Part shown: in pieces, positions 1 through 6,860 of the stretch | Layout of the letters: each line of letters opens with the position of its first letter | How positions within the stretch are numbered: position 1 is the stretch's first letter | From: an uncultured Oscillospiraceae bacterium | Lineage (GTDB): Bacteria > Bacillota > Clostridia > Oscillospirales > Ruminococcaceae | Reading direction: 5' to 3' | Length of the DNA stretch: 13,169 bases | Assembly (NCBI GenBank): GCA_910577365.1 | Contig: CAJTMU010000061.1 | Coordinates: 1-13,169, forward strand | The notes under the pieces: model-generated | What the model was told of the DNA's origin: nothing | Databases searched by the model: none | What the model saw: the letters and a program-made list of their open reading frames with translations, nothing else | Made by a program: the position numbers and the translations under genes

Positions 1-774
1 ATATGCGGTTTGCAGCACCCAACATCAGGGGAATTCTCCCTCTATGGAGTATCCAGCACGGAGGAGAACATCACCAAATCCCGCCGAAGAATGGGAGCGG
101 TTGTGGAAACTCCCTCAATTTATCTCGGAATGACCGCAGAAGATAACTTAAAGCAGCAGTTCAGAATATTGGGGCTGCCTTCCTTTGACGGTATAGGCGA
201 CCTTTTAAAGCTTGTGGGGCTGGAGAACACGGGCAGGAAAAAAGCCCGTAACTTCTCATTAGGTATGAAGCAGCGGCTGGGCATTGCCATAGCTCTTGCG
301 GGAGACCCTGATTTTCTGGTGCTGGATGAACCGGTGAACGGTCTTGATCCGCAGGGAATTATTGAGATCAGAGAGCTTATTTTAAAGCTTAACCGAGAGC
401 GTCGGATAACCGTTCTCATTTCCAGCCATATTCTGGAGGAGCTTTCCAAACTGGCGACCCATTTCGGATTTATCGACGGCGGGCATATGCTCAAGGAAAT
501 AAGCGCGGAAGAGCTGGAAAAAGCGTGCAGAAAATGCACAAGGGTTGATGTCAGCAATACGGGGGTGCTGGCAAGAGTTCTGGATAAGCTCGGTCAGGAG
601 TACAGCATTATCTCGGCTAATCAGGCGGATATCTACGCCAAAATAAACATAACACAGCTCACTCTTGCGTTGGCGGAGGAAGGCTGTGAGCTTATTTCCG
701 CGGCTGAGCATGACGAGAGCCTTGAAAGCTATTATGTGAGCCTTCTTGGTCAGGCGAAGGGGGCGGCAGAATGA
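1..774 (+). CDS. ABC exporter ATP-binding protein, 5'-truncated by window edge (BcrA/lantibiotic-immunity type)
   Basis: Cytoplasmic ATPase subunit that would drive the two permeases encoded directly downstream. The frame is open from base 1 (visible residues begin ICGLQHPTSGEF), so the start codon and Walker A lie outside the window; the TTG at position 10 is internal. Seen in order: a Q-loop region reading GAVVETPSIY, where the usual Gln is Glu; the ABC signature SLGMKQRLG; Walker B FLVLDEP near base 325, followed by the D-loop VNGLDP; and the H-loop SSHILEE. The remaining C-terminal part of about 100 residues matches the extra region of this family. Glu in place of the Q-loop Gln, and the close fit to BcrA-like drug or bacteriocin exporters, are family knowledge. 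The stop overlaps the next start as ATGA, indicating translational coupling. The exported substrate cannot be read from sequence. Confidence 0.93.
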   Translation: MCGLQHPTSGEFSLYGVSSTEENITKSRRRMGAVVETPSIYLGMTAEDNLKQQFRILGLPSFDGIGDLLKLVGLENTGRKKARNFSLGMKQRLGIAIALAGDPDFLVLDEPVNGLDPQGIIEIRELILKLNRERRITVLISSHILEELSKLATHFGFIDGGHMLKEISAEELEKACRKCTRVDVSNTGVLARVLDKLGQEYSIISANQADIYAKINITQLTLALAEEGCELISAAEHDESLESYYVSLLGQAKGAAE

Positions 775-1721
775 GCAGGCTGCTGACAGCGGGACTTTTC
801 CGCGTTTTTAAAAGGAAAACATTTTATATCTGCCTTGCGGTCATGGCGATTAACGGTATTTTTAACGTAATATCCAGTTATTCGGATAAAATGAGAGGTC
901 ATATAATAAATTTTGATGACGTTTTCTTTGAGTATGTTCCTATTATCCAAATACTAATGTCGGTTTTCTGTGCGCTGTTTATCGGAACGGAATATGGAGA
1001 CGGTACATTGCGCAATAAGATAGTTTCAGGATATAAAAGAAGTACGATCTACCTTTCAAACTTTATCATATGCGCCGCTGCGGGGCTGATGATGTGCGGA
1101 GCTTATTTTATCACATATTTTGGTCTGGGAATACCCCTGCTGGGATCTTCGGAGAATATAAGCGCTTTAATGGCGCTTGTGGGCTGTTCCGCCGCTTTGC
1201 TGATGGCGGTCACGGGTATTTTCACGCTTATTGACATGACGGTGAAAAGCAAGTCCGCCTCCGCGGTAATTTCCATTATACTTGCTTTTGTAATGATACT
1301 TGCCGCGGGAATGCTTTACAGTATGCTTCAGGAGCCAGAGTACTATCATAATTTTAAGATATACAGTTACAGCGGTAATGACATTTATAATGAACAGACA
1401 TTGGACAATGACCCTGAGAATCAAATCGAGGCAGATGCAAAGGATTATGAGCCGGGATTTCATATGAGTTTTTCGGACGGTAAGGAAACCGCCGCCAATG
1501 ATATTGAATCATCCGAGCTTGTGCCAAACAAATTCTATATAAGCGGAATAAAGCGGCAGATATATCAGTTTATTGTAGAATTTACACCCGGCGGACAGGC
1601 GCTGTTGATAGGAAGCCGCGATGTTGGTAATCCGCTGCTTCTTGTGGGTTATTCAATGATAATAGCGGTGGTGACAACTGCGGCGGGGATAATCATATTC
1701 AATAAAATGAATTTGAATTGA
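771..1721 (+). CDS. ABC-2 type exporter permease, first of two paralogues
   Basis: Integral membrane subunit of 316 residues partnering the ATPase it overlaps by 4 bases (ATGA). Six hydrophobic segments are visible, roughly residues 17-37, 52-72, 93-115, 130-156, 163-184 and 287-311. A polar loop of about 100 residues (185-286), probably outside the membrane, lies before the last segment. A conserved cytoplasmic block after TM2 reads YGDGTLRNKIVSGYKRS, typical of BcrB-like ABC-2 permeases and probably the contact with the ATPase. The N-terminus MSRLLTAGLFRVFKRK and the C-terminal GIIIFNK block recur in the next gene, so the two arose by duplication and probably form a heterodimer. This copy is about 40 residues longer, mostly in the outer loop. 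Substrate unknown; export of a peptide or antibiotic is inferred from the family. Confidence 0.9.
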   Translation: MSRLLTAGLFRVFKRKTFYICLAVMAINGIFNVISSYSDKMRGHIINFDDVFFEYVPIIQILMSVFCALFIGTEYGDGTLRNKIVSGYKRSTIYLSNFIICAAAGLMMCGAYFITYFGLGIPLLGSSENISALMALVGCSAALLMAVTGIFTLIDMTVKSKSASAVISIILAFVMILAAGMLYSMLQEPEYYHNFKIYSYSGNDIYNEQTLDNDPENQIEADAKDYEPGFHMSFSDGKETAANDIESSELVPNKFYISGIKRQIYQFIVEFTPGGQALLIGSRDVGNPLLLVGYSMIIAVVTTAAGIIIFNKMNLN

Positions 1722-1726
1722 GGTGG
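1721..1726 (+). promoter_or_regulatory. Ribosome binding site deciding the start of permease 2
   Basis: AGGTGG begins on the last base of the upstream stop codon and is followed by five bases before ATG 1732. It overlaps the alternative GTG at 1723, which therefore cannot be the start it serves. Confidence 0.7.
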
Positions 1727-1731
1727 AGAAA

Positions 1732-2562
1732 ATGAGCAGACTTTTATCCGCTAATCTCGCGCGGCTAAAGAAAAACATGCTGTTTTGGGTGGCATTGGTG
1801 CTTATGGCGGCAATATCCCTTTTCACAATGACAATGTACATTTTCCAATCAAAGGAATGGGCAATCTATGGTGAAGAGCTGTATTTTGACAGCTGCTATT
1901 TTGTGCTGTCACCCTTTATAGGGTTGTTTATCACAGTAGTGATTGTGTTTTTTCTGGGAGTTGATTACAGCGATGGAACGATACGAAATAAAATTACATC
2001 CGGACATACCCGCACAGAAATATACTCTGCGAATTTTATAATCTGTATATTGGTAAGTGCATTGTTTAATGCAGTTTGGCTGGCTGGTGGTCTTATAGGT
2101 CTTCCCTTTATGGAGTGTGAGCAGGAAATAGGACAAATGCTGCTTTACACGCTGACATCGTTTTTTTTCAGCTTTTCTACGGGAGCAATCGCCGCTATGA
2201 TCGGAATGCTGATATCAAACAAGGCAATCTCCGTTACTACCGCAATACTGCAATTCTTTGGTCTTCTTATGGTAACAAGCTATATCATATTACAGTTGGA
2301 TGAACCTGAAATGATACAATATATGCAAATGACCGATGAGGGAATGCAGATGGTGGGACCAGTGACTAACCCGCAATACATCGGCGGGGCACTCAGGGTG
2401 GTGCTGGAGTGCGTAGTCAACACGCTCCCCTCGGGGCAAGCGGTTATGCTGTCTAATATGGAGCTTGAGCACACTGTTTTTGATATTGTGGTGTCGGCAT
2501 TTCTTACGGTAATAGTAAGCGCAACAGGGCTTCTCATCTTTAACAAAAAGGATATTAGGTAA
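1732..2562 (+). CDS. ABC-2 type exporter permease, second of two paralogues
   Basis: Membrane subunit of 276 residues, paralogous to the preceding permease (shared MSRLL start, DGTIRNKITSGHTR block, SGQAVML motif before the last TM and GLLIFNKKDIR end). Six hydrophobic segments lie near residues 16-37, 57-77, 101-124, 137-162, 167-188 and 250-271, with an outer loop at about 189-249. I chose the ATG at 1732 rather than the in-frame GTG at 1723. An AGGTGG ribosome site at 1721-1726 sits at correct distance from 1732, and only this start aligns with the N-terminus of the paralogue. The gap to the previous stop is 10 bases, so the three genes form one operon, closed by the hairpin directly after this gene. 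Probable heterodimer partner of the first permease; substrate unknown. Confidence 0.88.
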   Translation: MSRLLSANLARLKKNMLFWVALVLMAAISLFTMTMYIFQSKEWAIYGEELYFDSCYFVLSPFIGLFITVVIVFFLGVDYSDGTIRNKITSGHTRTEIYSANFIICILVSALFNAVWLAGGLIGLPFMECEQEIGQMLLYTLTSFFFSFSTGAIAAMIGMLISNKAISVTTAILQFFGLLMVTSYIILQLDEPEMIQYMQMTDEGMQMVGPVTNPQYIGGALRVVLECVVNTLPSGQAVMLSNMELEHTVFDIVVSAFLTVIVSATGLLIFNKKDIR

Positions 2563-2566
2563 CAAA

Positions 2567-2599
2567 AATAACAGGCGGTATTTGATGCCGCCTGTTATT
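2567..2599. terminator. Rho-independent terminator after the ABC operon
   Basis: Perfect 12-bp inverted repeat, left arm AATAACAGGCGG at 2567-2578 and right arm CCGCCTGTTATT at 2588-2599, with a 9-base loop. It starts five bases after the permease 2 stop. On the plus strand the stem runs into TTTT. Read on the minus strand it runs into a TTTTT tract, so it may work in both directions and also stop read-through from the opposing histidine kinase operon. Confidence 0.85.
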
Positions 2600-2834
2600 T
2601 TAACAATTTAATAAAAATTTATAACAGCCTGAATTCTGATAATTATGCGATTATGTAGATTTGTAATGAATTTAAAAGCTGTATATTCTCGGCTGATTAT
2701 ACTAAATATGAATCTCATTCCGCCGCTCCTGTTGCTTGGGTAAAACTGTCGCAGAAAGATACTTTCAGGCTCACAACGACAGGTAAGTATAAAATTTTAT
2801 AGCTGACATAAATATCATGAAAAAAGCACATACA
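2600..2834. other. Gene-poor spacer between two converging operons
   Basis: AT-rich spacer between the two converging terminators. No convincing gene, promoter or RNA structure was seen. The plus strand holds one stretch without stops, 2659-2802 (47 codons, ending at TAG), with no start codon at its beginning and no ribosome site. It reads IFSADYTKYESHS and later VAWVKLSQKDTFRL and ends KYKIL. It could be the decayed 3' end of a gene or chance. Confidence 0.4.
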
Positions 2835-2872
2835 AGCAATAACAGCCGGTTTTAAAGCCGGCTGTTATTGCT
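2835..2872 (-). terminator. Rho-independent terminator after the histidine kinase
   Basis: Perfect 15-bp inverted repeat (2835-2849 and 2858-2872) around an 8-base loop. It starts five bases beyond the kinase stop codon in the minus direction. A T6 tract follows after about ten bases on the minus strand. It closes the minus-strand operon that faces the ABC exporter operon. Confidence 0.8.
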
Positions 2873-2877
2873 GTTTG

Positions 2878-3759
2878 TTATTCAGGAAACAATATACTAA
2901 TTGATAGTTTATTATTTTCATATTCTGCGGTAATACTTCCGCCCATTCTCTCCACCAAAGTCCTCGCTATCGCAAGACCCAGCCCTGTGGACTTCCTTGC
3001 GGCTTCAACAGTGTAAAATCTGTCAAAAAGACGTCCAACCTGAATTTCGTTTAGGTCTTCCGCAGTATTGGAAAAGATTATTTCTCCCTCTTCGGTCAGT
3101 ACTATATTCAGATCACCGCCGCTGTACTTTATGGCGTTGCTGAGAAGATTTGAAAACACCCGCGCCAAAGCCGCACTGTCAAGATTTCTCACCACAGCGG
3201 TTTCGGGTATTTCGATTTCGGGCACTATATGCCGCTCTCCCAGCGCTGTGTAAAACGCTGCCGCGCTTTCCTCAAGCACCGCGTTGATATTTACAGGCTC
3301 GCAAATTAGTCCATTATCCGCGGTAAGCACCACAGAATATCTGAAAAGTTCCTCTGTGAGCTGCCGCAGAAGCTCTGAGCGGTTGCGGATTATTCCTATA
3401 TAGCGGCTTTGGGCTTCCGACATCTCTTCCCGCTCCAGCAGGTCAAGATAACCGAAAATTGCTGTAAGCGGAGTGCGCAGGTCGTGCGAGATATTGGTTA
3501 TGGCGTTTTTTATCTCGGTATCGCCGCGCTGAAATCTGAGCCGCTCCTCGCGGAACTTTTTAAGCTCAGAGTTTACAGAGGAGGCAAGGGCGCGCATTTT
3601 TTTGTCGCCCGATGAAATGCCTATCAGCGTGTTTGTGTCAATCTCCGAGCGCTCCTTAAGTCCTTGCCTTATCTCATCGGTGGACTTGCGCATGTATATG
3701 ATCTTTACCGCCAGAATGATAACAGCAAAGCCAAGAGCGCCGATAACTATCCAATACAT
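2878..3759 (-). CDS. Sensor histidine kinase with one membrane segment and no extracellular domain
   Basis: Membrane-bound two-component kinase, 293 residues from the chosen ATG at 3759. The first residues MYWIVIGALGFAVIILAVKII form a single TM helix. A linker of about 55 residues follows, then the dimerisation/phosphoacceptor box NISHDLRTPLTAIFGYLDLL (phospho-His 92), the N-box VFSNLLSNAIKYS, the F-box LFDRFYT and the G2 box STGLGLAIAR. The usual G1 motif DxGxG is replaced by IIFSNTAEDL, a variation seen in some clostridial kinases. The chosen ATG overlaps the mannanase stop as TGATG and has AAGGA just upstream. An in-frame ATG at 3780, seven codons earlier, has no ribosome site. No response regulator is visible on either side. 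By family, close relatives often accompany VanR-like regulators and BcrAB-type exporters. With no sensor domain, it probably senses within the membrane or through a partner. Confidence 0.9.
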   Translation of the reverse strand: MYWIVIGALGFAVIILAVKIIYMRKSTDEIRQGLKERSEIDTNTLIGISSGDKKMRALASSVNSELKKFREERLRFQRGDTEIKNAITNISHDLRTPLTAIFGYLDLLEREEMSEAQSRYIGIIRNRSELLRQLTEELFRYSVVLTADNGLICEPVNINAVLEESAAAFYTALGERHIVPEIEIPETAVVRNLDSAALARVFSNLLSNAIKYSGGDLNIVLTEEGEIIFSNTAEDLNEIQVGRLFDRFYTVEAARKSTGLGLAIARTLVERMGGSITAEYENNKLSISILFPE

Positions 3760-5135
3760 CAATCCTTGAAGTATTCCCATACAACTATGGGATTGGGCGT
3801 TTCTTTCTTTCCGAAGCGGAATTCAGGAAGATCGTTCCAAGTCACCAGATGCTCGTTGGCAAAATACTCTTTTATCAAATCGTTATTCAGGCGTTCCTCG
3901 TTAGGGCTTGGAGTACCGTCAAAGCTGATGTCCTTATATATGAAATCACCGTTCCATACCATGTAGTACAGCCACATTGCATTCTCGTCTGCGCACTGCT
4001 GTGGGTCAGGAATATATCCGCATTCGCTGAGCGCAAGCATCTTGCCCTCATAGGTATAATCCGCCAGCTTTTCATACTGGGAAACGAGAGGTGAATGATC
4101 CTCCTTGCTTGCGTAATAGTCCACACCCGCAATATCGTAAGTGTTGGGATCGACCACGCAGAATTTGCTCTGACCGTTCCACACCCAGATAATATTTGAG
4201 AGCTTGTGATAGTTTTCCAGACGGTCAAACATCATATACCACAGTCTTTGATAAGTTTCGGGATACGTTCCCTCTTTTATCATCTTCTTGTCCTCATTTT
4301 GCAGACCCCACCAGAACCATCCGTCGCTTGCTTCATGGAAAGGACGGAAAAGCACCGTTATTCCATGGCTCTCCATCTCCTGGAGATAACTTGCTATAAG
4401 GTCTATGTCGTGAACGGCAACCTCATATTCCTTTGTACCGGGAGTGGTCGCCTTAAGCGGGTCAAAGTTATCTATGGTCACGCCGTCGCGCTCCATATAG
4501 AATGCCCAGCCAAGGTCGGGGTTGTCAACATCGCGCGGCACGTTCCAATGCCATGTGAAAGTAACAAGTCCGCCGCTCTCCGTAGCCCATTTGATTGCTG
4601 CGTCAATCATATCGCGGCTTGAATATGAGCCAGTGGTAAATATGAAGTCAAAACCCTTCATTGCGGGGATATCTCCCGCGGCATTGTAGAAAACAAGATC
4701 CTCATAGGTGTTGCTGAGGTCCATCTGCTGCTGAGCGGAAAGCACCTGTTTTCCATAAATGCTCTTGAGATAGTTGAACACTTCCATGGTGTTCTCGTTT
4801 TCGCGTGCGTTGAGCGATACGGGCAGTGAAAGGTCGACCTCGCGCGCAGCCAGTTCAGTCTTTAATGTGTCAAAATTTGTTTCGTATGACAGTGCCGCTT
4901 CCATGTCTATATCTCCGTTCGTGGTTTTCTTTACCGGATTGGACAAAATTACCGTGCTGCCGTTTTGACTGTTATCGTTGTCAGTGGTATTCGCTTCAGC
5001 GCTGCCTTCGGTTAAACCGCTGTCAGCGCTGTCTGGGGCAGAGCTGTCAGCAGACGAATCCGAAGGATCGTTTCGGCAGCCTGTCAGTGACAGTGTCAAA
5101 GCTGCCGCAAGAATAAGCGATAAAATTTTTTTCAT
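3759..5135 (-). CDS. Beta-mannanase, glycoside hydrolase family 26, surface lipoprotein
   Basis: Endo-beta-1,4-mannanase expected to cleave mannan or galactomannan outside the cell. Residues 1-20 are a lipoprotein signal (MKKI, hydrophobic core, lipobox LTGC with Cys20). A Ser/Asp/Glu-rich linker to about residue 65 would tether the enzyme to the membrane. The catalytic domain, about residues 110-440, shows GH26 hallmarks: TFTWHWNVP; FRPFHEASDGWFWWG with the acid/base Glu268 after His267; IIWVWN; AGVDYY; and ALSECG with the nucleophile Glu371. No carbohydrate-binding or dockerin module is seen, so it is a simple anchored enzyme rather than a cellulosomal one. The start has GAAAGGAG seven bases upstream. 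Its TGA overlaps the histidine kinase ATG. A gap of 108 bases separates it from the zinc-ribbon gene upstream, with no obvious promoter or terminator. Other GH26 activities are less likely given the FHE and SECG context. Confidence 0.93.
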   Translation of the reverse strand: MKKILSLILAAALTLSLTGCRNDPSDSSADSSAPDSADSGLTEGSAEANTTDNDNSQNGSTVILSNPVKKTTNGDIDMEAALSYETNFDTLKTELAAREVDLSLPVSLNARENENTMEVFNYLKSIYGKQVLSAQQQMDLSNTYEDLVFYNAAGDIPAMKGFDFIFTTGSYSSRDMIDAAIKWATESGGLVTFTWHWNVPRDVDNPDLGWAFYMERDGVTIDNFDPLKATTPGTKEYEVAVHDIDLIASYLQEMESHGITVLFRPFHEASDGWFWWGLQNEDKKMIKEGTYPETYQRLWYMMFDRLENYHKLSNIIWVWNGQSKFCVVDPNTYDIAGVDYYASKEDHSPLVSQYEKLADYTYEGKMLALSECGYIPDPQQCADENAMWLYYMVWNGDFIYKDISFDGTPSPNEERLNNDLIKEYFANEHLVTWNDLPEFRFGKKETPNPIVVWEYFKD

Positions 5136-5243
5136 GTAAAAACTCCTTTCCTTTCGGAAACAAGAGGAAGCAAAAAATGCCGTTCATTTTGACATAGACG
5201 CCGGAGAACTTCGCATAATTCGCTTCCTGTTATCAGCTATTAA

Positions 5244-5447
5244 TTATTTAAAAAGTGAGCAGTTCCCGCTTGCCCGATAGTAGTCTATCCGCTTCTGGAT
5301 GACCTCGCGAGTGGTTTTGTAGTATGCCGCCAGACAGTCTATGCAGAAAAACTCTGTTACGTTGCGCGATATAAGCTTCAGGTTTATTGCAATATCGTCC
5401 GATCCGAGAGCCGCACCGCATTCGCGGCAGGTTTTCCAGTTTTCCAT
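5244..5447 (-). CDS. Small zinc-ribbon protein of unknown function
   Basis: A 67-residue protein with two CxxC knuckles, C7-x2-C10 (CREC) and C35-x2-C38 (CIDC), spaced as a single four-Cys zinc site, followed by a helical, charged C-terminus (TREVIQKRIDYYRASG). Similar short proteins with an ALxxDDIAINLKLISRN-like middle are familiar as uncharacterised clostridial proteins; no function is established to my knowledge. Its ATG overlaps the GH27 stop codon as TAATG and there is no ribosome site of its own, so translation probably depends on ribosomes ending the alpha-galactosidase. That coupling argues for a real gene and links it to the sugar cluster. It could bind nucleic acid or act as a small partner protein; neither can be decided here. 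Confidence 0.8.
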   Translation of the reverse strand: MENWKTCRECGAALGSDDIAINLKLISRNVTEFFCIDCLAAYYKTTREVIQKRIDYYRASGNCSLFK

Positions 5448-6628
5448 TATTTCATGTTTACAAGCCTTGCCCTGAGAACAAGACAGTCGTGAGGCTCGAT
5501 ATTTGTGACAAAGCGCTCCGAATACTTTCCGAGATTTTCATGCTTCCAGCAGTCATACATATCGAAGCCCCGACCGCTGGCTGTTGGAAGTCCCATATCC
5601 CAGAACTGAAGCGACATCTCGCTTGTCCTGTCTCCGAAGTTGAACATACCAATGGCATAGCTTCCGTCAGACATCAGCTTTATCAGCGAGAATACGTTTT
5701 CGGGATTGTTCCACTGCTTTATGCGGTACGCTCCGCGACACTCTATATCCTGATTTATCGAAATTACATCTTGGTTGGTAAGTATCTCTCTTGTAGCTTC
5801 GGACATCTTCCTGATATCGCAGCCTATCATAAGCGGGCTGTTCATTAACGCCCAGAGCGAGAAATGGGTCTTGTATTCCGTATCGGTGCAGCCGCCGAGC
5901 TTTGGAGCAGCGCCGTCACCGCTTGCGTTAATCCATTCGTTATTGCTGCCGCCGTGCATACCCACTACCAGCATATCAATATCATTATGGCAATAGTTAC
6001 CTCCGTAGCACTCCTGCCCCATTTGAGACAGCGCCAGATTTTTGATTGACTCCCAGTTGTCCTGTATATCACCTGTGGAACGGAAAAGATGAGCGCCGCT
6101 CTCGCGTATCCATCTGTGTACGTTGTCGTTGCCCCAGTTGCAGGCGGAGAAAATTATATCCCTGCCGCAGTTCCGCAGTGCCATAGCCATTCTTTTATAA
6201 AGTACCTCCCCGGGGATAAAGTCGGGCTTGTAGCAGTAATCGTATTTGAGATAATCCACGCCCCACTCCGCAAAGGTAGCCGCATCTTCAAACTCATGCT
6301 CAAAGCTTCCGGGATATCCGGCACAGGTGTGAGTACCCGCGCAGGAGTACATTCCGAATTTAAGCCCTTTGGAATGCACATAGTCCGCCACTGCCTTCAT
6401 GCCGTTCGGGAACTTGGTCTTATCGGGAACGAGCCGTCCGTTTTCGTCACGCTGCTTTTCGCTCCAGCAGTCATCGATAACGACATACTCATATCCCGCG
6501 TCCTTGAGTCCGTATTCCACAAACGCGTCGGCTGCCTGCATGATAAGCTGCTCATTTATCTCCCACGTAAATGTATTCCATGAATTCCAGCCCATAGGCG
6601 GGGTCAAGCCCAAATATTTGTTGTCCAT
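5447..6628 (-). CDS. Alpha-galactosidase, glycoside hydrolase family 27, cytosolic
   Basis: Retaining alpha-galactosidase of 393 residues that removes terminal alpha-1,6-galactose, for example side chains of galactomannan oligosaccharides or melibiose-type sugars. The protein begins directly with the catalytic barrel (LGLTPPMGWNSWN) and has no signal peptide, so it acts in the cytosol. GH27 landmarks: VVIDDCW at about 49-55; KFGMYSCAGTHTCAGYPGS; VDYLKYDYC with nucleophile Asp130; the acid/base Asp187 in FRSTGDIQ; NDIDMLVVG; and MNSPLMIGCDIRKM. A beta-sandwich domain of about 100 residues completes the usual family length. AAGGAG lies nine bases before the ATG. It is the first gene after the promoter at 6676-6704 and its stop overlaps the start of the zinc-ribbon gene. 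Its pairing with the GH26 mannanase downstream supports galactomannan use. GH27 also includes beta-L-arabinopyranosidases and N-acetylgalactosaminidases, so the exact substrate is inferred. Confidence 0.94.
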   Translation of the reverse strand: MDNKYLGLTPPMGWNSWNTFTWEINEQLIMQAADAFVEYGLKDAGYEYVVIDDCWSEKQRDENGRLVPDKTKFPNGMKAVADYVHSKGLKFGMYSCAGTHTCAGYPGSFEHEFEDAATFAEWGVDYLKYDYCYKPDFIPGEVLYKRMAMALRNCGRDIIFSACNWGNDNVHRWIRESGAHLFRSTGDIQDNWESIKNLALSQMGQECYGGNYCHNDIDMLVVGMHGGSNNEWINASGDGAAPKLGGCTDTEYKTHFSLWALMNSPLMIGCDIRKMSEATREILTNQDVISINQDIECRGAYRIKQWNNPENVFSLIKLMSDGSYAIGMFNFGDRTSEMSLQFWDMGLPTASGRGFDMYDCWKHENLGKYSERFVTNIEPHDCLVLRARLVNMK

Positions 6629-6675
6629 TGTCCTTTTCTCCTTATAAAGTAATTTGCCGGGGTCTATATAATTTT

Positions 6676-6704
6676 ATTATAGCATATAGCTGAAAAAAAT
6701 ACAA
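6676..6704 (-). promoter_or_regulatory. Sigma-A type promoter for the alpha-galactosidase operon
   Basis: Minus-strand -35 box TTGTAT (6704-6699), 17-base spacer and perfect -10 box TATAAT (6681-6676), preceded by TGC, which makes an extended -10. Expected transcript start is near 6669, giving a leader of about 40 bases to the ATG at 6628. The weak -35 box together with an extended -10 is common in promoters that rely on an activator. Confidence 0.8.
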
Positions 6705-6720
6705 CCATTTATTAACGGTT
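6703..6720. promoter_or_regulatory. Imperfect dyad overlapping the -35 box: possible operator
   Basis: AACCATT (6703-6709), a 4-base spacer, then AACGGTT (6714-6720); the arms are complementary except at one position. The dyad touches the upstream edge of the -35 element, a position where a repressor or activator could act. No regulator gene is in the window to match it. Confidence 0.35.
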
Positions 6721-6728
6721 TTTATTTT

Positions 6729-6788
6729 TTTTGCATACCCCATTAAGCCGCCATAATATCAGGGTCGGTTCATATACGTTTTGCATAC
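6729..6788. repeat. Two TTTTGCATAC direct repeats exactly 50 bp apart
   Basis: Identical 10-mers at 6729-6738 and 6779-6788, in the same orientation, start to start 50 bp, upstream of the GH27 promoter. Fifty bp is close to five helical turns, so both copies would face the same side of the DNA. They may be binding sites for a sugar-responsive regulator, or chance in AT-rich DNA. Confidence 0.35.
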
Positions 6789-6827
6789 ATAATTTGTTTG
6801 AACTTTGTCCATTATATTTTAAAATGC

Positions 6828-6857
6828 TAAATGCGCAGAGTTAAATCCGCGCATTTA
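6828..6857 (-). terminator. Terminator after flotillin
   Basis: Perfect 9-bp inverted repeat TAAATGCGC (6828-6836) and GCGCATTTA (6849-6857) with a 12-base loop, starting three bases beyond the flotillin stop on the minus strand. The stem is short and its outer half is A-T, and the T-run beyond (AGCATTTTAA) is modest, so termination may be partial. Confidence 0.6.
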
Positions 6858-6860
6858 TTT

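Noticed and set aside
2567..2872. The two hairpins sharing AATAACAG as copies of a mobile repeat
   Set aside because: Only part of the stems match, the loops differ, and each sits directly behind a gene with terminator features.
3759..3780. ATG at 3780 as start of the histidine kinase, giving a 22-base overlap with the mannanase
   Set aside because: No ribosome site precedes it. The ATG at 3759 has AAGGA and forms the tight TGATG overlap.
5165..5228. AGGAAGC / GCTTCCT inverted repeat before the mannanase
   Set aside because: Seven bases separated by 50, one arm partly overlapping purine-rich sequence; too weak to call a terminator or operator.
6089..6583. 164-codon plus-strand ORF opposite the alpha-galactosidase
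   Set aside because: It is antisense to the catalytic part of GH27, with no motif of its own.
6765..6785. Possible catabolite-response (cre) element near GCAAAACGTATATGA
   Set aside because: Spacing between the half-sites is off by one base from the CcpA consensus, and the right half is poor.
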